A stretch of DNA of 32,879 bases from Blastococcus sp. (GCA_025965715.1 JAOPWJ010000023.1:1-32879), one strand, 5' to 3'; counted from the first letter of the stretch, positions 7,483 through 15,393 are shown. Translations and numbers: made by a program. The notes: generated from the sequence alone by a model not told the origin.

Positions 7483-7889
7483 TCGCACGGGTCGTCGACG
7501 CGCCGCTGTCGGTCGCGGAGCATGAGGACGCAGTCGCCGACGAGGCAGCCGGCGCTGTGGTGTCCTTCGCGGGGGTCGTCCGCGACCACGACGGCGGCCG
7601 GTCGGTCACCGCGCTCGAGTACGTGGGCCACCCGACGGCGTCCGACGTCATCACGGAGCTGGCCGAGGAGTTCGCCGCGCGGCCCGAGGTGCACGCCGTC
7701 GCCGTCTCCCACCGGATCGGGCTGCTCGGCATCGGTGACGTCGCGTTGGCCTGCGCCGTCAGTGCCTCGCACCGCGGCGAGGCCTTCGCCGCCTGCGCCG
7801 AGCTCGTCGACGAGGTGAAGAAGCGGTTGCCGATCTGGAAGCGGCAGGTCTTCACCGACGGCGAGGAGGAATGGGTCGCCTGCCCCTAG
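7479..7889 (+). CDS. moaE: Molybdopterin synthase catalytic subunit MoaE
   Basis: A 136-residue protein. Family landmarks are GAVVSFAGVVRDHDGG, TALEYVGHPTAS, HRIGLLGIGDVALACAVSASHR (long motif at about 7708-7776) and the catalytic KKRLPIWKRQVF near the C-terminus with its conserved lysines. MoaE and the thiocarboxylated MoaD convert cyclic pyranopterin monophosphate to molybdopterin. The GTG start at 7479 overlaps the stop of the nucleotidyltransferase gene. It is the last gene of the operon; its TAG is immediately followed by the stop codon of the convergent lactonase gene, leaving no spacer for a terminator. Its partner moaD is on the opposite strand about 1 kb away. Confidence 0.95.
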   Translation: MIARVVDAPLSVAEHEDAVADEAAGAVVSFAGVVRDHDGGRSVTALEYVGHPTASDVITELAEEFAARPEVHAVAVSHRIGLLGIGDVALACAVSASHRGEAFAACAELVDEVKKRLPIWKRQVFTDGEEEWVACP

Positions 7890-8729
7890 TCAGCCGGCGA
7901 ACTCCCGTGCCGGGAGGCCGCGGACGCCGACGTCGGCGCGGAACAGGGAGCCGGCGACCGGATCGCCCTCGCGATCGTCCGCGGAGGTCGTGATGAACAG
8001 CTCGTCGAGGTCCCGACCGCCGAACGTGCACGCGGTGACCTGCGGAGTCGGCAGCTCGATCACTGCGTCGAGCCCGCCCTCGGCGGTGTACCGGCGGACG
8101 GCGCCCCCGCCGAACAGGGCCACCCAGACGCCGCCCTCGGCGTCCACGGTCAGTCCGTCGGGGTGCTCGTCGTCTGCGAATCGGACGAACGGGCGCCGCC
8201 CGGTCAGGCCGCCGTCGGCCGAGTAGTCGAAGACGTCGGTGCGGTGGGTGTCCGTGTCGACGTAGTAGGCCAGCGAACCGTCCGGGCTCCACTCCAGGCC
8301 GTTGGACACGGTCACCCCGTCGAGGACGCGGTGCACGGCGCCGTCCGGATCGAGCCGGTACAGCGCGGCGGCACCCCGCCGCTGGTCGTAGGCCATCGAC
8401 CCGCAGTAGAAGCGCCCGTCGGGGTCGCAGCCGCCCTCGTTCATCCGCACGGACTCGTCGGCCCAGATCGGTCGGAGGGGCCGGAGGGAGCCGTCCGGGT
8501 CCTCCAGCGCGAAGCCGCGCTCGATCGCGATCACCGCGCCGCCCCCGCTCCGTGGGCGCAGCGCCGCGGCGATGGCGCCGGCGGAGAACCGCCCCACCGT
8601 GCCGTCGTCGGCCAGGGAGAGGACGTCCCCGGAGAGCATGTCGACCCAGCGCAGACCGCCCCAGGAACCGGACCAGACAGGGCCCTCGGCGTGGTGGGCG
8701 ACCGGCCCGGTCAGCTGCTCGGCATGCAC
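7890..8729 (-). CDS. SMP-30/gluconolactonase-family hydrolase
   Basis: A 279-residue six-bladed beta-propeller of the SMP-30/regucalcin/gluconolactonase family. Likely metal ligands are Glu15 in AEGPVW, the Asn in VSNGLEWSPDG and the Asp in PDGLTVDAEGGVWVA; RMNEGGCDPDGRFYCG is the characteristic strand around the substrate loop. Such enzymes hydrolyse sugar lactones with a divalent metal. The ATG start leaves only 2 bp after the small upstream gene, so the two are probably co-transcribed. No sugar-metabolism partner lies nearby, so the substrate is open. Confidence 0.88.
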   Translation of the reverse strand: MHAEQLTGPVAHHAEGPVWSGSWGGLRWVDMLSGDVLSLADDGTVGRFSAGAIAAALRPRSGGGAVIAIERGFALEDPDGSLRPLRPIWADESVRMNEGGCDPDGRFYCGSMAYDQRRGAAALYRLDPDGAVHRVLDGVTVSNGLEWSPDGSLAYYVDTDTHRTDVFDYSADGGLTGRRPFVRFADDEHPDGLTVDAEGGVWVALFGGGAVRRYTAEGGLDAVIELPTPQVTACTFGGRDLDELFITTSADDREGDPVAGSLFRADVGVRGLPAREFAG

Positions 8730-8731
8730 GA

Positions 8732-8929
8732 TCAGCGCGCGCTCGTGAGGCCTTCGTCGTCCGGCCGGGCGGCCTTCCGCTCAGCGGCCTCCTCCTCGGC
8801 CTGGGCCTCCAGGACGTGTGCCTCGCCGGCCACGGTCGCCGCGGCGTCCCCGTGCGACTCCCCGTAGACCTGCTCGGCGCGACCGAGCAGCTCCTCGGCC
8901 TTGGTCTTCACCTTGTCGAACAAGCTCAT
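8732..8929 (-). CDS. Small charged CsbD/antitoxin-like protein
   Basis: A 65-residue, Ala/Glu-rich, probably helical protein beginning MSLFDKVKTKAEELLGRAEQ and ending in an acidic, disordered-looking tail. The opening resembles small CsbD-like or MT0933-like stress proteins, but the match is weak and I do not assign a function. The ATG at 8929 is preceded by GGAAGGA with a suitable gap, and the gap contains a perfect palindrome GGATGCATCC. It sits between moaD (30 bp upstream) and the lactonase gene (2 bp downstream) on the same strand. Confidence 0.7.
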   Translation of the reverse strand: MSLFDKVKTKAEELLGRAEQVYGESHGDAAATVAGEAHVLEAQAEEEAAERKAARPDDEGLTSAR

Positions 8930-8959
8930 GGATGCATCCTTCCGCAGGCCGGCAAGCCG

Positions 8960-9205
8960 TCATCCACCGGCAAAAGGTGGCAGGACGTCGACGACGGCCC
9001 CGGGCGTCAGCGTCAACGCCCGGTTCCGGGTCGAGGTTCCGTCGACCAGGAAGGAGCAGGCGGTGAGCACCCGTTCGAGCCTCTCCCCGTGCTCGTCGAC
9101 GATCTGGCCGACGAGCTCGTCCAGCGTGGCCGCCTGACGTGACTCGGTGTCGACGCCGGATGCGGCTCGCGCCCCGGCGAAGTAGCGGACGGTGATCGTG
9201 GCCAC
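8960..9205 (-). CDS. moaD: Molybdopterin synthase sulfur carrier subunit MoaD
   Basis: An 81-residue ubiquitin-fold protein beginning VATITVRYFAGARAASG and ending VDVLPPFAGG. The C-terminal Gly-Gly is adenylated and thiocarboxylated to carry the sulfur used by MoaE. The start is GTG at 9205; a GGAGGG upstream is rather far (about 17 nt), so the start or its ribosome binding site is not certain. It lies 119 bp downstream of moaA on the same strand. No moeB-like activating gene is in the window. Confidence 0.9.
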   Translation of the reverse strand: MATITVRYFAGARAASGVDTESRQAATLDELVGQIVDEHGERLERVLTACSFLVDGTSTRNRALTLTPGAVVDVLPPFAGG

Positions 9206-9324
9206 GGTGACACCCGCGGGACCCTCCGCTCCTCGCTCGCTCCGCTCTCCGCCGGCTGGCGCCAGCTCCCTGCCGGCCTCGGCGCCCGCGGTGACAGTCA
9301 CGTCCCTGTCCGCTCCCACGGGAC
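9206..9324. repeat. Spacer with palindromes and a GCTC-rich repeat-like segment
   Basis: The moaA-moaD spacer holds a perfect 12-bp palindrome GCTGGCGCCAGC (9255-9266), a GTGAC-A-GTCAC dyad (9291-9301) and a GCTCCTCGCTCGCTCCGCTC segment at about 9228-9247. The last resembles dispersed intergenic repeats I associate with high-GC actinobacteria. No T-run terminator is visible. A search of the whole genome for this segment would show whether it is dispersed. Confidence 0.35.
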
Positions 9325-10389
9325 TCAGCCGCCGATCGCCGACATCGGCCGGCTCGGCTGCAGGAAGCTGGGGTCGTCGATGCCGTGGCCGGGCAGCTTG
9401 GCCAGGGTGGCGATCCGCCAGCGGTCGGCCAGCTCTGCGTCGGTCGCGCCCTCGCGCATGGCCGTGCGCAGGTCGGACTCCTCCCGGGCGAACAGGCAGT
9501 TGCGGATCTGGCCGTCGGCGGTCAGCCGGGTGCGGTCGCAGGCGCCGCAGAACGAGCGGGTGACCGACGCGATGACGCCGACCGTCGCCGGGCCGCCGTC
9601 GACGAGCCACCGCTCGGCGGGTGCCGAGCCGCGGGCCTCGGTATCGGGCGTGAGCGTGTGCGCGACCGACAGCCGCTCCAGGATGTTCTCGGCGGTGACC
9701 ATCTCGCCGCGGGTCCAGGCGTGGTGGGCGTCGAGCGGCATCTGTTCGATGAACCGCAGCTGGTAGCCCTGCTCGAGGCAGAAGTCCAGCAGCGGAACGG
9801 CGTCGACCTCGTTGATGCCCCTCAGCAGCACGGCGTTGACCTTGACCGGTGTGAGCCCGGCCGCGTGTGCCGCGGCCAGCCCGGCCAGGACGTCGTCCAG
9901 CCGGTCGCGGTGGGTGAGCTGACGGAACCGCTCCGGGTCGACGGTGTCCAGGCTGACGTTGATCCGGTCCAGCCCGGCGGCGGCCAGCGCCGGCGCCACG
10001 CGAGCGAGCCCGATGGCGTTGGTCGTCAGGCTGACCTCGGGCCGGGGGCGCAGCGCGGTTGCCGCGGCCACGATGCCGACCAGCCCCGGGCGCAGGAGGG
10101 GCTCCCCTCCGGTGAACCGCACCTCGTTGATGCCGAGCTGCTCGACGCCGATCCGGACCAGCCGGGCGATCTCCTCGTCGGTGAGCACCTCGACCTTGGG
10201 CAGCCAGTCCAGGCCCTCGGGCGGCATGCAGTAGGTGCAGCGCAGGTTGCAGCGGTCGGTCAGCGACACCCGCAGGTCGGTCGCGACGCGGCCGTGCCGG
10301 TCGACCAGTCCGCCCGTGCCTGCACCGGCCACGGGCGCGTTGCCGTGCGGCGGGCGCACCCACGGGTCGGGCAGCGGTTTCCTGGTCAC
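9325..10389 (-). CDS. moaA: GTP 3',8-cyclase MoaA
   Basis: A 354-residue radical SAM enzyme for the first step of molybdenum cofactor synthesis. The N-terminal cluster is CNLRCTYC (Cys47, Cys51, Cys54), followed by FTGGEPLLRPGL for SAM binding. The C-terminal cluster is CGACDRTRLTADGQIRNC. The protein ends in Gly-Gly, which is needed in MoaA for catalysis. The chosen GTG at 10389 lies 6 nt after a -10-like TACATT and has no Shine-Dalgarno, consistent with a leaderless mRNA; an in-frame extension to 10425 is less likely. It heads a moaA-moaD transcript on the strand opposite to moaE. Confidence 0.95.
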   Translation of the reverse strand: MTRKPLPDPWVRPPHGNAPVAGAGTGGLVDRHGRVATDLRVSLTDRCNLRCTYCMPPEGLDWLPKVEVLTDEEIARLVRIGVEQLGINEVRFTGGEPLLRPGLVGIVAAATALRPRPEVSLTTNAIGLARVAPALAAAGLDRINVSLDTVDPERFRQLTHRDRLDDVLAGLAAAHAAGLTPVKVNAVLLRGINEVDAVPLLDFCLEQGYQLRFIEQMPLDAHHAWTRGEMVTAENILERLSVAHTLTPDTEARGSAPAERWLVDGGPATVGVIASVTRSFCGACDRTRLTADGQIRNCLFAREESDLRTAMREGATDAELADRWRIATLAKLPGHGIDDPSFLQPSRPMSAIGG

Positions 10390-10395
10390 GTCCCG

Positions 10396-10401
10396 AATGT
10401 A
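10396..10401 (-). promoter_or_regulatory. -10 box for leaderless moaA
   Basis: TACATT on the minus strand sits 6 nt before the moaA GTG. Transcription starting 6-7 nt downstream of the hexamer would begin at or next to the start codon. No convincing -35 hexamer is visible. Confidence 0.45.
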
Positions 10402-10453
10402 GCGGCGGATGACGACAGTCGGCACCTCTCCGCCGAACGGCGGTGCAGGGAGC

Positions 10454-10990
10454 TCAGTGGGTGAGGGTGAGCTTGAGGAGCACGGCGATGCCGGCGACTG
10501 CTGCGGCCGAGGCCCCGACGGCCCACGCCTTGCCCAGTGGAACCTCCTCGCGCAACCGCCGGTAGACCACCCCGGTGGCCGCGATCCGGCCGATCAGGAC
10601 GGTGCAGGCACGTGCCTGACCCCACGTCGTCGGCAGTCGGTCCAGAGCCGCCGCGGACAGGAGGACGGCGGGGGTGATCCCGGAGCTGAGCACCGGAACG
10701 GCGTCCCGCAGTTGCCGCCGTACCGCCGTCCGGCCGTGCACGCCACTGAGCAGCGAGCCGATCGAATGCGCGAGGACGTGCGCCACGTAGGTGGACAGGA
10801 CCGTGCCCGCCACGAGCGCGACGGCGGTGCCGGAGGCGACGGTCGGCGGTGAGGCGCCCACGACGGCGGCCAGCACGAGGATGTTGCCGTAGACGTAGGC
10901 CGCCACCCGGCTCTCGCCGCGCTCGGAGGGAACGTCCCCACGCCGCCGGGTGAGACGTGTCGTCCACCGCAGGGCCTCACCGGAGGTCAC
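10454..10990 (-). CDS. Small integral membrane protein of unknown function
   Basis: A 178-residue protein with about four hydrophobic helices (near residues 31-49, 53-78, 95-115 and 155-172), including AAYVYGNILVLAAVVG and an AVGASAAAVAGIAVLL segment close to the C-terminus. A short arginine-rich N-terminus precedes the first helix. I do not recognise the family. The GTG start at 10990 lies 6 nt after a -10-like CAGACT (10997-11002), so it is probably leaderless. It is divergent from the MFS transporter gene across about 100 bp. Confidence 0.65.
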   Translation of the reverse strand: MTSGEALRWTTRLTRRRGDVPSERGESRVAAYVYGNILVLAAVVGASPPTVASGTAVALVAGTVLSTYVAHVLAHSIGSLLSGVHGRTAVRRQLRDAVPVLSSGITPAVLLSAAALDRLPTTWGQARACTVLIGRIAATGVVYRRLREEVPLGKAWAVGASAAAVAGIAVLLKLTLTH

Positions 10991-10996
10991 CTGCCC

Positions 10997-11042
10997 AGTC
11001 TGACGTCGGGGGACGGCTTCGGCGGCAGGGCGCTGCTAGGTT
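10997..11042. promoter_or_regulatory. Divergent promoter region
   Basis: Minus strand: CAGACT (10997-11002), 6 nt before the GTG of the small membrane protein. Plus strand: TAGGTT (11037-11042), giving a leader of about 40 nt for the MFS gene, which contains a GGAGG at 11067-11071. Clear -35 boxes were not found. Confidence 0.35.
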
Positions 11043-11088
11043 CGAGCGGCCACCCGAGGGACCGGCGGAGGACAACCCGCACTCGCCT

Positions 11089-12372
11089 GTGGCCAGAGAG
11101 CGCGAGAACACCGTGTCGCCCCGCACCGTCTTCAGTCCGTACACCCGGTTGTTCGCCGTGCCCGGTGCGCGCGCCTTCTCCCTGGCCGGCTGGGTGGGCC
11201 GGTTGCCCGCGCCGATGCTCGGACTGGGCGCCGTGCTCCTGGTCGAGGGGCAGTCCGGCAGCTATGCCCTGGCCGGCGCCGTCTCCGGAACTCTCGCCCT
11301 GTCCTACGGGCTGTCGGGCCCGCAGTGGGCCCGCGCCATGGACCGTCGCGGCCAGGGGGCGATCCTGCTCTGGGCCATGGCGGCGTTCCTGGTCACCGGT
11401 CTGGCCTTCGTGGCGGTGGTCGTGGCCGACGCCCCGTACTGGAGCTGGTTCCTGCTCGCCATCGGCGCGGGCCTGGCCGGCCCGAACATCGGGTCGCTCG
11501 TGCGTGCCCGGTGGTCCGCCCTGCTCGATCCCGCCGAGCGGCAGACGGCGTACGCGTTCGAGGCCGTGGTCGACGAGGTCGTCTTCGTCGTCGGCCCGCC
11601 GCTGGTGACGGTCCTGGCGACGCTGATCGCTCCACCGGTCGGCTTCCTCACCGGTGTGGTCGTCGGCACGCTCGGCGGCGTGTGGCTGGCTTTGCAGCGA
11701 GCCACCGAACCCCCCGTCGACGCCGTCGACGCGACCACTCCCGGACGGCGGTGGTCGTCCGTCCTCACCCCGACGCTGCTGGTCGTCGTGACGACCTACC
11801 TGGCGGTCGGCACGGTGTTCGGCGCGACCGACGTCGTGGTCGTGGGCTTCGCCGAGGCGGAAGGCGCGCCGGCCCTCTCGGGGGCCGCCCTGGCCGTCTT
11901 CGCCGGCGGCAGCCTGGTCGCCGGGCTGGTCTACGGGCTGGCCCCGCTCCCCGGGACGCTGGCGAGCCGGTTCGTGGTGACCGCGATCGCCTTCGGGGTG
12001 GCGGTCCAGACGCTGTGGGCGGTGGGGTCGTTGCCGGTACTGATCGGGTGCGGCTTCCTCGCCGGCCTCACGATCGCCCCGGTCCTCGTGTCGGGAACGT
12101 CGCTGGTCGAGTCCCGCGTGGCTCCCGGCGTGCTCACCGAGTCCCTCGCCTGGACCATCACCGGCCTGACGCTGGGGGTCACCGTCGGCTCGACGCTCGC
12201 GGGCGCGGCCGTGGATGCCTGGGGCGCGGAGGCTGCGTTCGTCGTCCCGGCGTCGGCCGGGGGGCTGGCCGCGGTGCTGGCGCTCGCGGGGCTGCCGCTG
12301 GTGCGACCCACTGCGCCGCCCGTGCGCCCCGAGGACGCGGCCGACCGGGTTGAGCCCCGGTCCGCCGGGTAG
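11089..12372 (+). CDS. MFS transporter (major facilitator superfamily)
   Basis: A 427-residue protein with about twelve hydrophobic segments, beginning FSPYTRLFAVPGARAFSLAG and ending in a Pro-rich cytoplasmic tail. The first cytoplasmic loop carries QWARAMDRRGQGAIL, a variant of the MFS loop motif, and the second half starts after a charged linker near residue 210. It resembles actinobacterial MFS efflux-type proteins annotated only by superfamily. The substrate is not inferable. The start could be GTG 11089 or GTG 11113; the GGAGG at 11067-11071 is 17 nt from the first, and neither is ideal. Confidence 0.85.
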   Translation: MARERENTVSPRTVFSPYTRLFAVPGARAFSLAGWVGRLPAPMLGLGAVLLVEGQSGSYALAGAVSGTLALSYGLSGPQWARAMDRRGQGAILLWAMAAFLVTGLAFVAVVVADAPYWSWFLLAIGAGLAGPNIGSLVRARWSALLDPAERQTAYAFEAVVDEVVFVVGPPLVTVLATLIAPPVGFLTGVVVGTLGGVWLALQRATEPPVDAVDATTPGRRWSSVLTPTLLVVVTTYLAVGTVFGATDVVVVGFAEAEGAPALSGAALAVFAGGSLVAGLVYGLAPLPGTLASRFVVTAIAFGVAVQTLWAVGSLPVLIGCGFLAGLTIAPVLVSGTSLVESRVAPGVLTESLAWTITGLTLGVTVGSTLAGAAVDAWGAEAAFVVPASAGGLAAVLALAGLPLVRPTAPPVRPEDAADRVEPRSAG

Positions 12373-12441
12373 CGGTCGATGCGGCAGGCCGTGCACCTCT
12401 TCGCCTCGCGCGGCGCCACCATCGATCGAGAGGACCTTCCT

Positions 12442-13278
12442 GTGGCATCCGTGCCCACTCTTCGGCTGAACAACGGCGTCGAGATCCCCCAGCTCGGCTT
12501 CGGCGTCTTCCAGATCAAGCCCGCCGACACGGTCGAGGCGACCAGGACCGCCCTGGAGATCGGCTACCGGCACATCGACACCGCGCAGATGTACGGCAAC
12601 GAGAAGGAGGTCGGGCAGGCGGTCCGCGAGTCGGGCATCGACCGCGGCGACGTGTTCGTGACCAGCAAGCTCAACAACAATCGGCAGGAACGCGACGACA
12701 TCCTGCGCTCGTTCGACCAGAGTCTCGCCGACATGGGCTTCGACCACCTCGACCTGTTCCTCATCCACTGGCCGCTGCCCGGAGTGAGCGACTACGTCAA
12801 GCGCTGGACGGTGATGGAGGAGATCTACGCGAGCGGCCGGGCACGGGCGATCGGCGTCTCCAACTTCCAGCCACACCACCTCCGGAACCTTTTCGGCGCC
12901 TCCGAGATCACCCCGGCGGTGAACCAGATCGAGGTCAGCCCCTTCCTGATCCAGGAGGAGCTGCGCGCGTTCGACGCCGACCACGAGATCGTCACCGAGG
13001 CGTGGTCGCCGATTGCCCGCGGCAAGGTGGCCGACGACCCGGTCATCGGCCGGATCGCCGAGAAGCTGGGCAAGAGCCCGGCGCAGGTGACGCTCCGCTG
13101 GCACATCCAGCGCGGCGACGTCGTCTTTCCCAAGTCGGTCAACCGCAGTCGGATCGAGGAGAACTTCGCCCTCTTCGACTTCGAGCTCGACGCCTCCGAC
13201 ATGGTTGCGATCACCGCTCTCGACCGCGGAGAGCGCACCGGCCCGAACCCCGACGACTTCAACTACATCCCCGGCTGA
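12442..13278 (+). CDS. Aldo/keto reductase (2,5-diketo-D-gluconate reductase type)
   Basis: A 278-residue NADPH-dependent oxidoreductase of the aldo/keto reductase family, AKR5-like. The catalytic tetrad is visible: Asp46 and Tyr51 (HIDTAQMYGNE), Lys76 (VTSKLNNN) and His109 (LFLIHWP). Cofactor-binding segments are AIGVSNFQPHHL, AVNQIEVSPFL and a C-terminal VVFPKSVNRSRIEEN. GTG 12442 is preceded by GAGAGGA with a 7-nt gap and places the usual PTLRLNNGVEIPQLGFG near the N-terminus; an in-frame ATG at 12379 lacks a ribosome binding site. The physiological substrate is unknown. Confidence 0.93.
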   Translation: MASVPTLRLNNGVEIPQLGFGVFQIKPADTVEATRTALEIGYRHIDTAQMYGNEKEVGQAVRESGIDRGDVFVTSKLNNNRQERDDILRSFDQSLADMGFDHLDLFLIHWPLPGVSDYVKRWTVMEEIYASGRARAIGVSNFQPHHLRNLFGASEITPAVNQIEVSPFLIQEELRAFDADHEIVTEAWSPIARGKVADDPVIGRIAEKLGKSPAQVTLRWHIQRGDVVFPKSVNRSRIEENFALFDFELDASDMVAITALDRGERTGPNPDDFNYIPG

Positions 13279-13287
13279 CCACCTAGC

Positions 13288-13326
13288 GGAGTGGATTCGT
13301 GCGAGTAACGCGCACGAATCCACTCC
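13288..13326. terminator. Bidirectional terminator: perfect 16-bp stem
   Basis: GGAGTGGATTCGTGCG and its exact complement flank a 7-nt loop (AGTAACG). The hairpin lies between the convergent aldo/keto reductase and DUF3097 genes, 9 bp after one stop codon and 18 bp from the other. There is no T-run on either side. Its perfect symmetry also suits a dispersed repeat. Confidence 0.75.
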
Positions 13327-13344
13327 ACTCGAGCGACTCGCCGC

Positions 13345-14154
13345 TCAATCGGTGGTGACGAAGTCGATGAGTTCCTCGACGCGGCCCAGCAGCGTCGGCT
13401 CCAGGTCGGTGAAGCTCTTCACCCGGGCGAGGATGCGCTGCGCCCAGACGTAGCCGGTGTCGTCCTCCCAGCCCAGGCGCTTGCAGACGCCGCCTTTCCA
13501 GTCCTCGCCCTTCGGCACGACCGGCCAGGCCTCGATACCGACGACCGACGGCTTGACCGCCTGCCAGATGTCGATGAACGGGTGTCCCACGACCAGCGCG
13601 TGCGCGCCGGTGATCTGCTCGGCGATCCGAGTCTCCTTGCTCCCCGTCACCAGGTGGTCGACGAGGACGCCGAGCCGCCGTCCCTGCCTCGGCCGGAACT
13701 CCCGGACGATCGCCGGCAGGTCGTCGACACCGTGCAGCGGCTCGACGACGACCCCCTCGACCCGCAGGTCGTGGCCCCAGACCTTCTCGACCAGCTCGGC
13801 GTCGTGCTTGCCCTCGACATAGATCCGGGCCGCCCGGGCGACCCGCGCCTTCGCGCCCACCACGTAGGTGGAGCCCGACGCGCTGCGCATGGGGCCGGAG
13901 GGGCCGGCCTGCTTGGGCCGCACCAGGACGACGGGGCGCCCGTCCACCCAGAAGCCCGGGCCGAGCGGGTAGCCCCGCACCTTGCCGAACCGGTCCTCGA
14001 GGTGGACGACGTCCTTCTCGCAGCGGATGACGGCACCGACGAAGCCGGAGCTCGGGTCCTCGACGACGAGGTCCTTCTCCGCCTCGACGGTCGGCACCGG
14101 CTTCTTCACGGTGCGGGGGTGGACGAGGTTGTCGTACGGCGAACGGGCAGGCAC
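13345..14154 (-). CDS. DUF3097 family protein
   Basis: A 269-residue soluble protein typical of the actinobacterial DUF3097 family. Recognisable blocks are SPYDNLVHPR, GFVGAVIRCEKDVVHLEDR, ARIYVEGKHDAELVEKVWG, VEGVVVEPLHGVDDLP, GVLVDHLVTGSKE and GHPFIDIWQAVKP. The VEGKHDAELVEKVWG and DHLV segments look Toprim-like (an acidic motif after a hydrophobic strand), so a nucleic-acid role is possible, but this is inference. The GTG at 14154 lies 6 nt after a -10-like CAGCAT, which supports a leaderless start; the arginine-rich in-frame extension to 14313 is unlikely. Confidence 0.85.
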   Translation of the reverse strand: MPARSPYDNLVHPRTVKKPVPTVEAEKDLVVEDPSSGFVGAVIRCEKDVVHLEDRFGKVRGYPLGPGFWVDGRPVVLVRPKQAGPSGPMRSASGSTYVVGAKARVARAARIYVEGKHDAELVEKVWGHDLRVEGVVVEPLHGVDDLPAIVREFRPRQGRRLGVLVDHLVTGSKETRIAEQITGAHALVVGHPFIDIWQAVKPSVVGIEAWPVVPKGEDWKGGVCKRLGWEDDTGYVWAQRILARVKSFTDLEPTLLGRVEELIDFVTTD

Positions 14155-14501
14155 CCCTACATGCTGAGCACGACCGGGCCCCGGGGCGTGGAGGACGCGC
14201 CGTCCAACGGTGGACCGGCCCGTTCCGACACGCCCGGGCAGGAACGTCCTCGCTGTGCGTGACGATCGCTTCCCGTCGGCAGCCCGGTGCCGCCAGGTCC
14301 GGTTGTGCACCATCTACTCGCCTGTGACGTGCACAAACGTCCGTGACCAGGGGCCCGTCGCGCCCGCCCCTCGGCGGTCGGAACCGACGGGTTCCGACCC
14401 CGCGGTGGAGTTGATCACGGGGGGATCGTTTCGCGGAAGCGATCCAGGTCACCCAGAAGAGTGACCGCACAGCCCCGTGCATGGATGGGAGCACCACCAC
14501 G
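14155..14501. promoter_or_regulatory. Intergenic region with two strong dyads (divergent promoters)
   Basis: This 347-bp gap between the divergent DUF3097 and PRC-barrel genes has no convincing gene. It contains the CAGCAT -10 of DUF3097 (14161-14166, minus), a perfect 9-bp stem GTCGGAACC/GGTTCCGAC with loop GACG (14377-14398), and a 10-bp stem GGATCGTTTC/GAAGCGATCC with one G-T pair and a 3-nt loop (14423-14445). The second lies about 55 nt before the PRC-barrel start, next to a possible -35 TTGATC (14411-14416). Both are candidate operators or leader hairpins. Confidence 0.5.
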
Positions 14502-15338
14502 ATGATCGGTACAGACACCATCAGCCGCGTGATCGGCCAGGACGTCTACGACGAGTCCGGCCAGAAGATCGGGTCCGCCTCCGAGGTCTACCTCGACGAC
14601 GAGACCGGTCAGCCCGAATGGATGACGGTGCGCACCGGCCTGTTCGGCACCAAGGAATCCTTCGTGCCGATCCGGAACGCCGACCTCACCGATGACGGCG
14701 TTCGGGTATCCGTGAGCAAGGACCGGGTGAAGGACGCCCCGAAGATCGACACCGACGGTCACCTGTCGCCCCAGGAGGAGCAGGAGCTCTACCGCTACTA
14801 CGGCATGGGCGAGTCCGGCACGACCGACACCATGAACGCCGGCATGTCCACCACCGACACGTCCACGACCGGCATGTCCTCGACGGACACCACCGCCGGC
14901 TTCGACGACCGGGCCCCTGTGGGTCACGACACCTCGGGCCCGACGACGGACAACGCCATGACGCTCTCCGAGGAGCGCCTCAGTGTCGGCACCCGCCAGA
15001 CGGAGGCCGGCCGTGCCCGCCTCCGGAAGTACGTCGTCACGGAGAACGTGACCGAGACCGTCCCCGTGTCCCACGAAGAGGTTCGCCTCGAGCGCGAGCC
15101 GATCACCGACGCCAACATCGGCAACGCGATGGACGGTCCGGCGATCAGCGAGGAGGAGCACGAGGTCGTGCTGCACGCCGAGCAGCCCGTCGTCGCCAAG
15201 GAGGCCGTGCCGGTCGAGCGCGTGCGCCTGGACAAGACCACGGTGACCGAGCAGCAGCAGGTCACCGAGGGCCTCCGCAAGGAGGAGATCGAGGTCGAGG
15301 GCGCGGACACCACGCTGGGCAACACCCGCCGCGTCTGA
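14502..15338 (+). CDS. PRC-barrel and DUF2382 domain protein
   Basis: A 278-residue acidic protein. Residues about 5-75 form a PRC-barrel (VIGQDVYDESGQKIGSASEV, then GQPEWMTVRTGLFG and FVPI). A low-complexity linker rich in Thr, Ser, Asp and Met follows (MSTTDTSTTGMSSTDTTAGF). The C-terminal 110 residues are a DUF2382 domain (TLSEERLSVGTRQTEAGRAR, RKYVVTENVTETVPV, VERVRLDKTTVTE). Such proteins are common in desiccation- and radiation-tolerant actinobacteria and are regarded as stress-associated, with no defined activity. ATG 14502 has GGGAG at 14487-14491; an ATG at 14481 is in frame but has no ribosome binding site. Confidence 0.88.
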   Translation: MIGTDTISRVIGQDVYDESGQKIGSASEVYLDDETGQPEWMTVRTGLFGTKESFVPIRNADLTDDGVRVSVSKDRVKDAPKIDTDGHLSPQEEQELYRYYGMGESGTTDTMNAGMSTTDTSTTGMSSTDTTAGFDDRAPVGHDTSGPTTDNAMTLSEERLSVGTRQTEAGRARLRKYVVTENVTETVPVSHEEVRLEREPITDANIGNAMDGPAISEEEHEVVLHAEQPVVAKEAVPVERVRLDKTTVTEQQQVTEGLRKEEIEVEGADTTLGNTRRV

Positions 15339-15356
15339 GGAAGAACCACTGGGCCA

Positions 15357-15393
15357 CGGCGGCCGGTCGAGGATCGGACTCGGCCGGCCGCCG
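15357..15393. terminator. GC-rich terminator after the PRC-barrel gene
   Basis: CGGCGGCCGGTCGAG pairs with CTCGGCCGGCCGCCG (15 bp, one G-T pair) around a 7-nt loop, 18 nt after the stop codon and followed by a short TTCCT. Confidence 0.75.

Noticed and set aside
10987-13323. 778-codon minus-strand ORF
   Set aside because: It runs antisense through the MFS and aldo/keto reductase genes, which have clear motifs. Its product is Arg/Gly/Asp-rich with no recognisable domain, as expected from GC-rich third positions.
14210-14464. 84-codon plus-strand ORF in the DUF3097-DUF2382 gap
   Set aside because: No ribosome binding site or domain, and it is interrupted by strong dyads that look regulatory.
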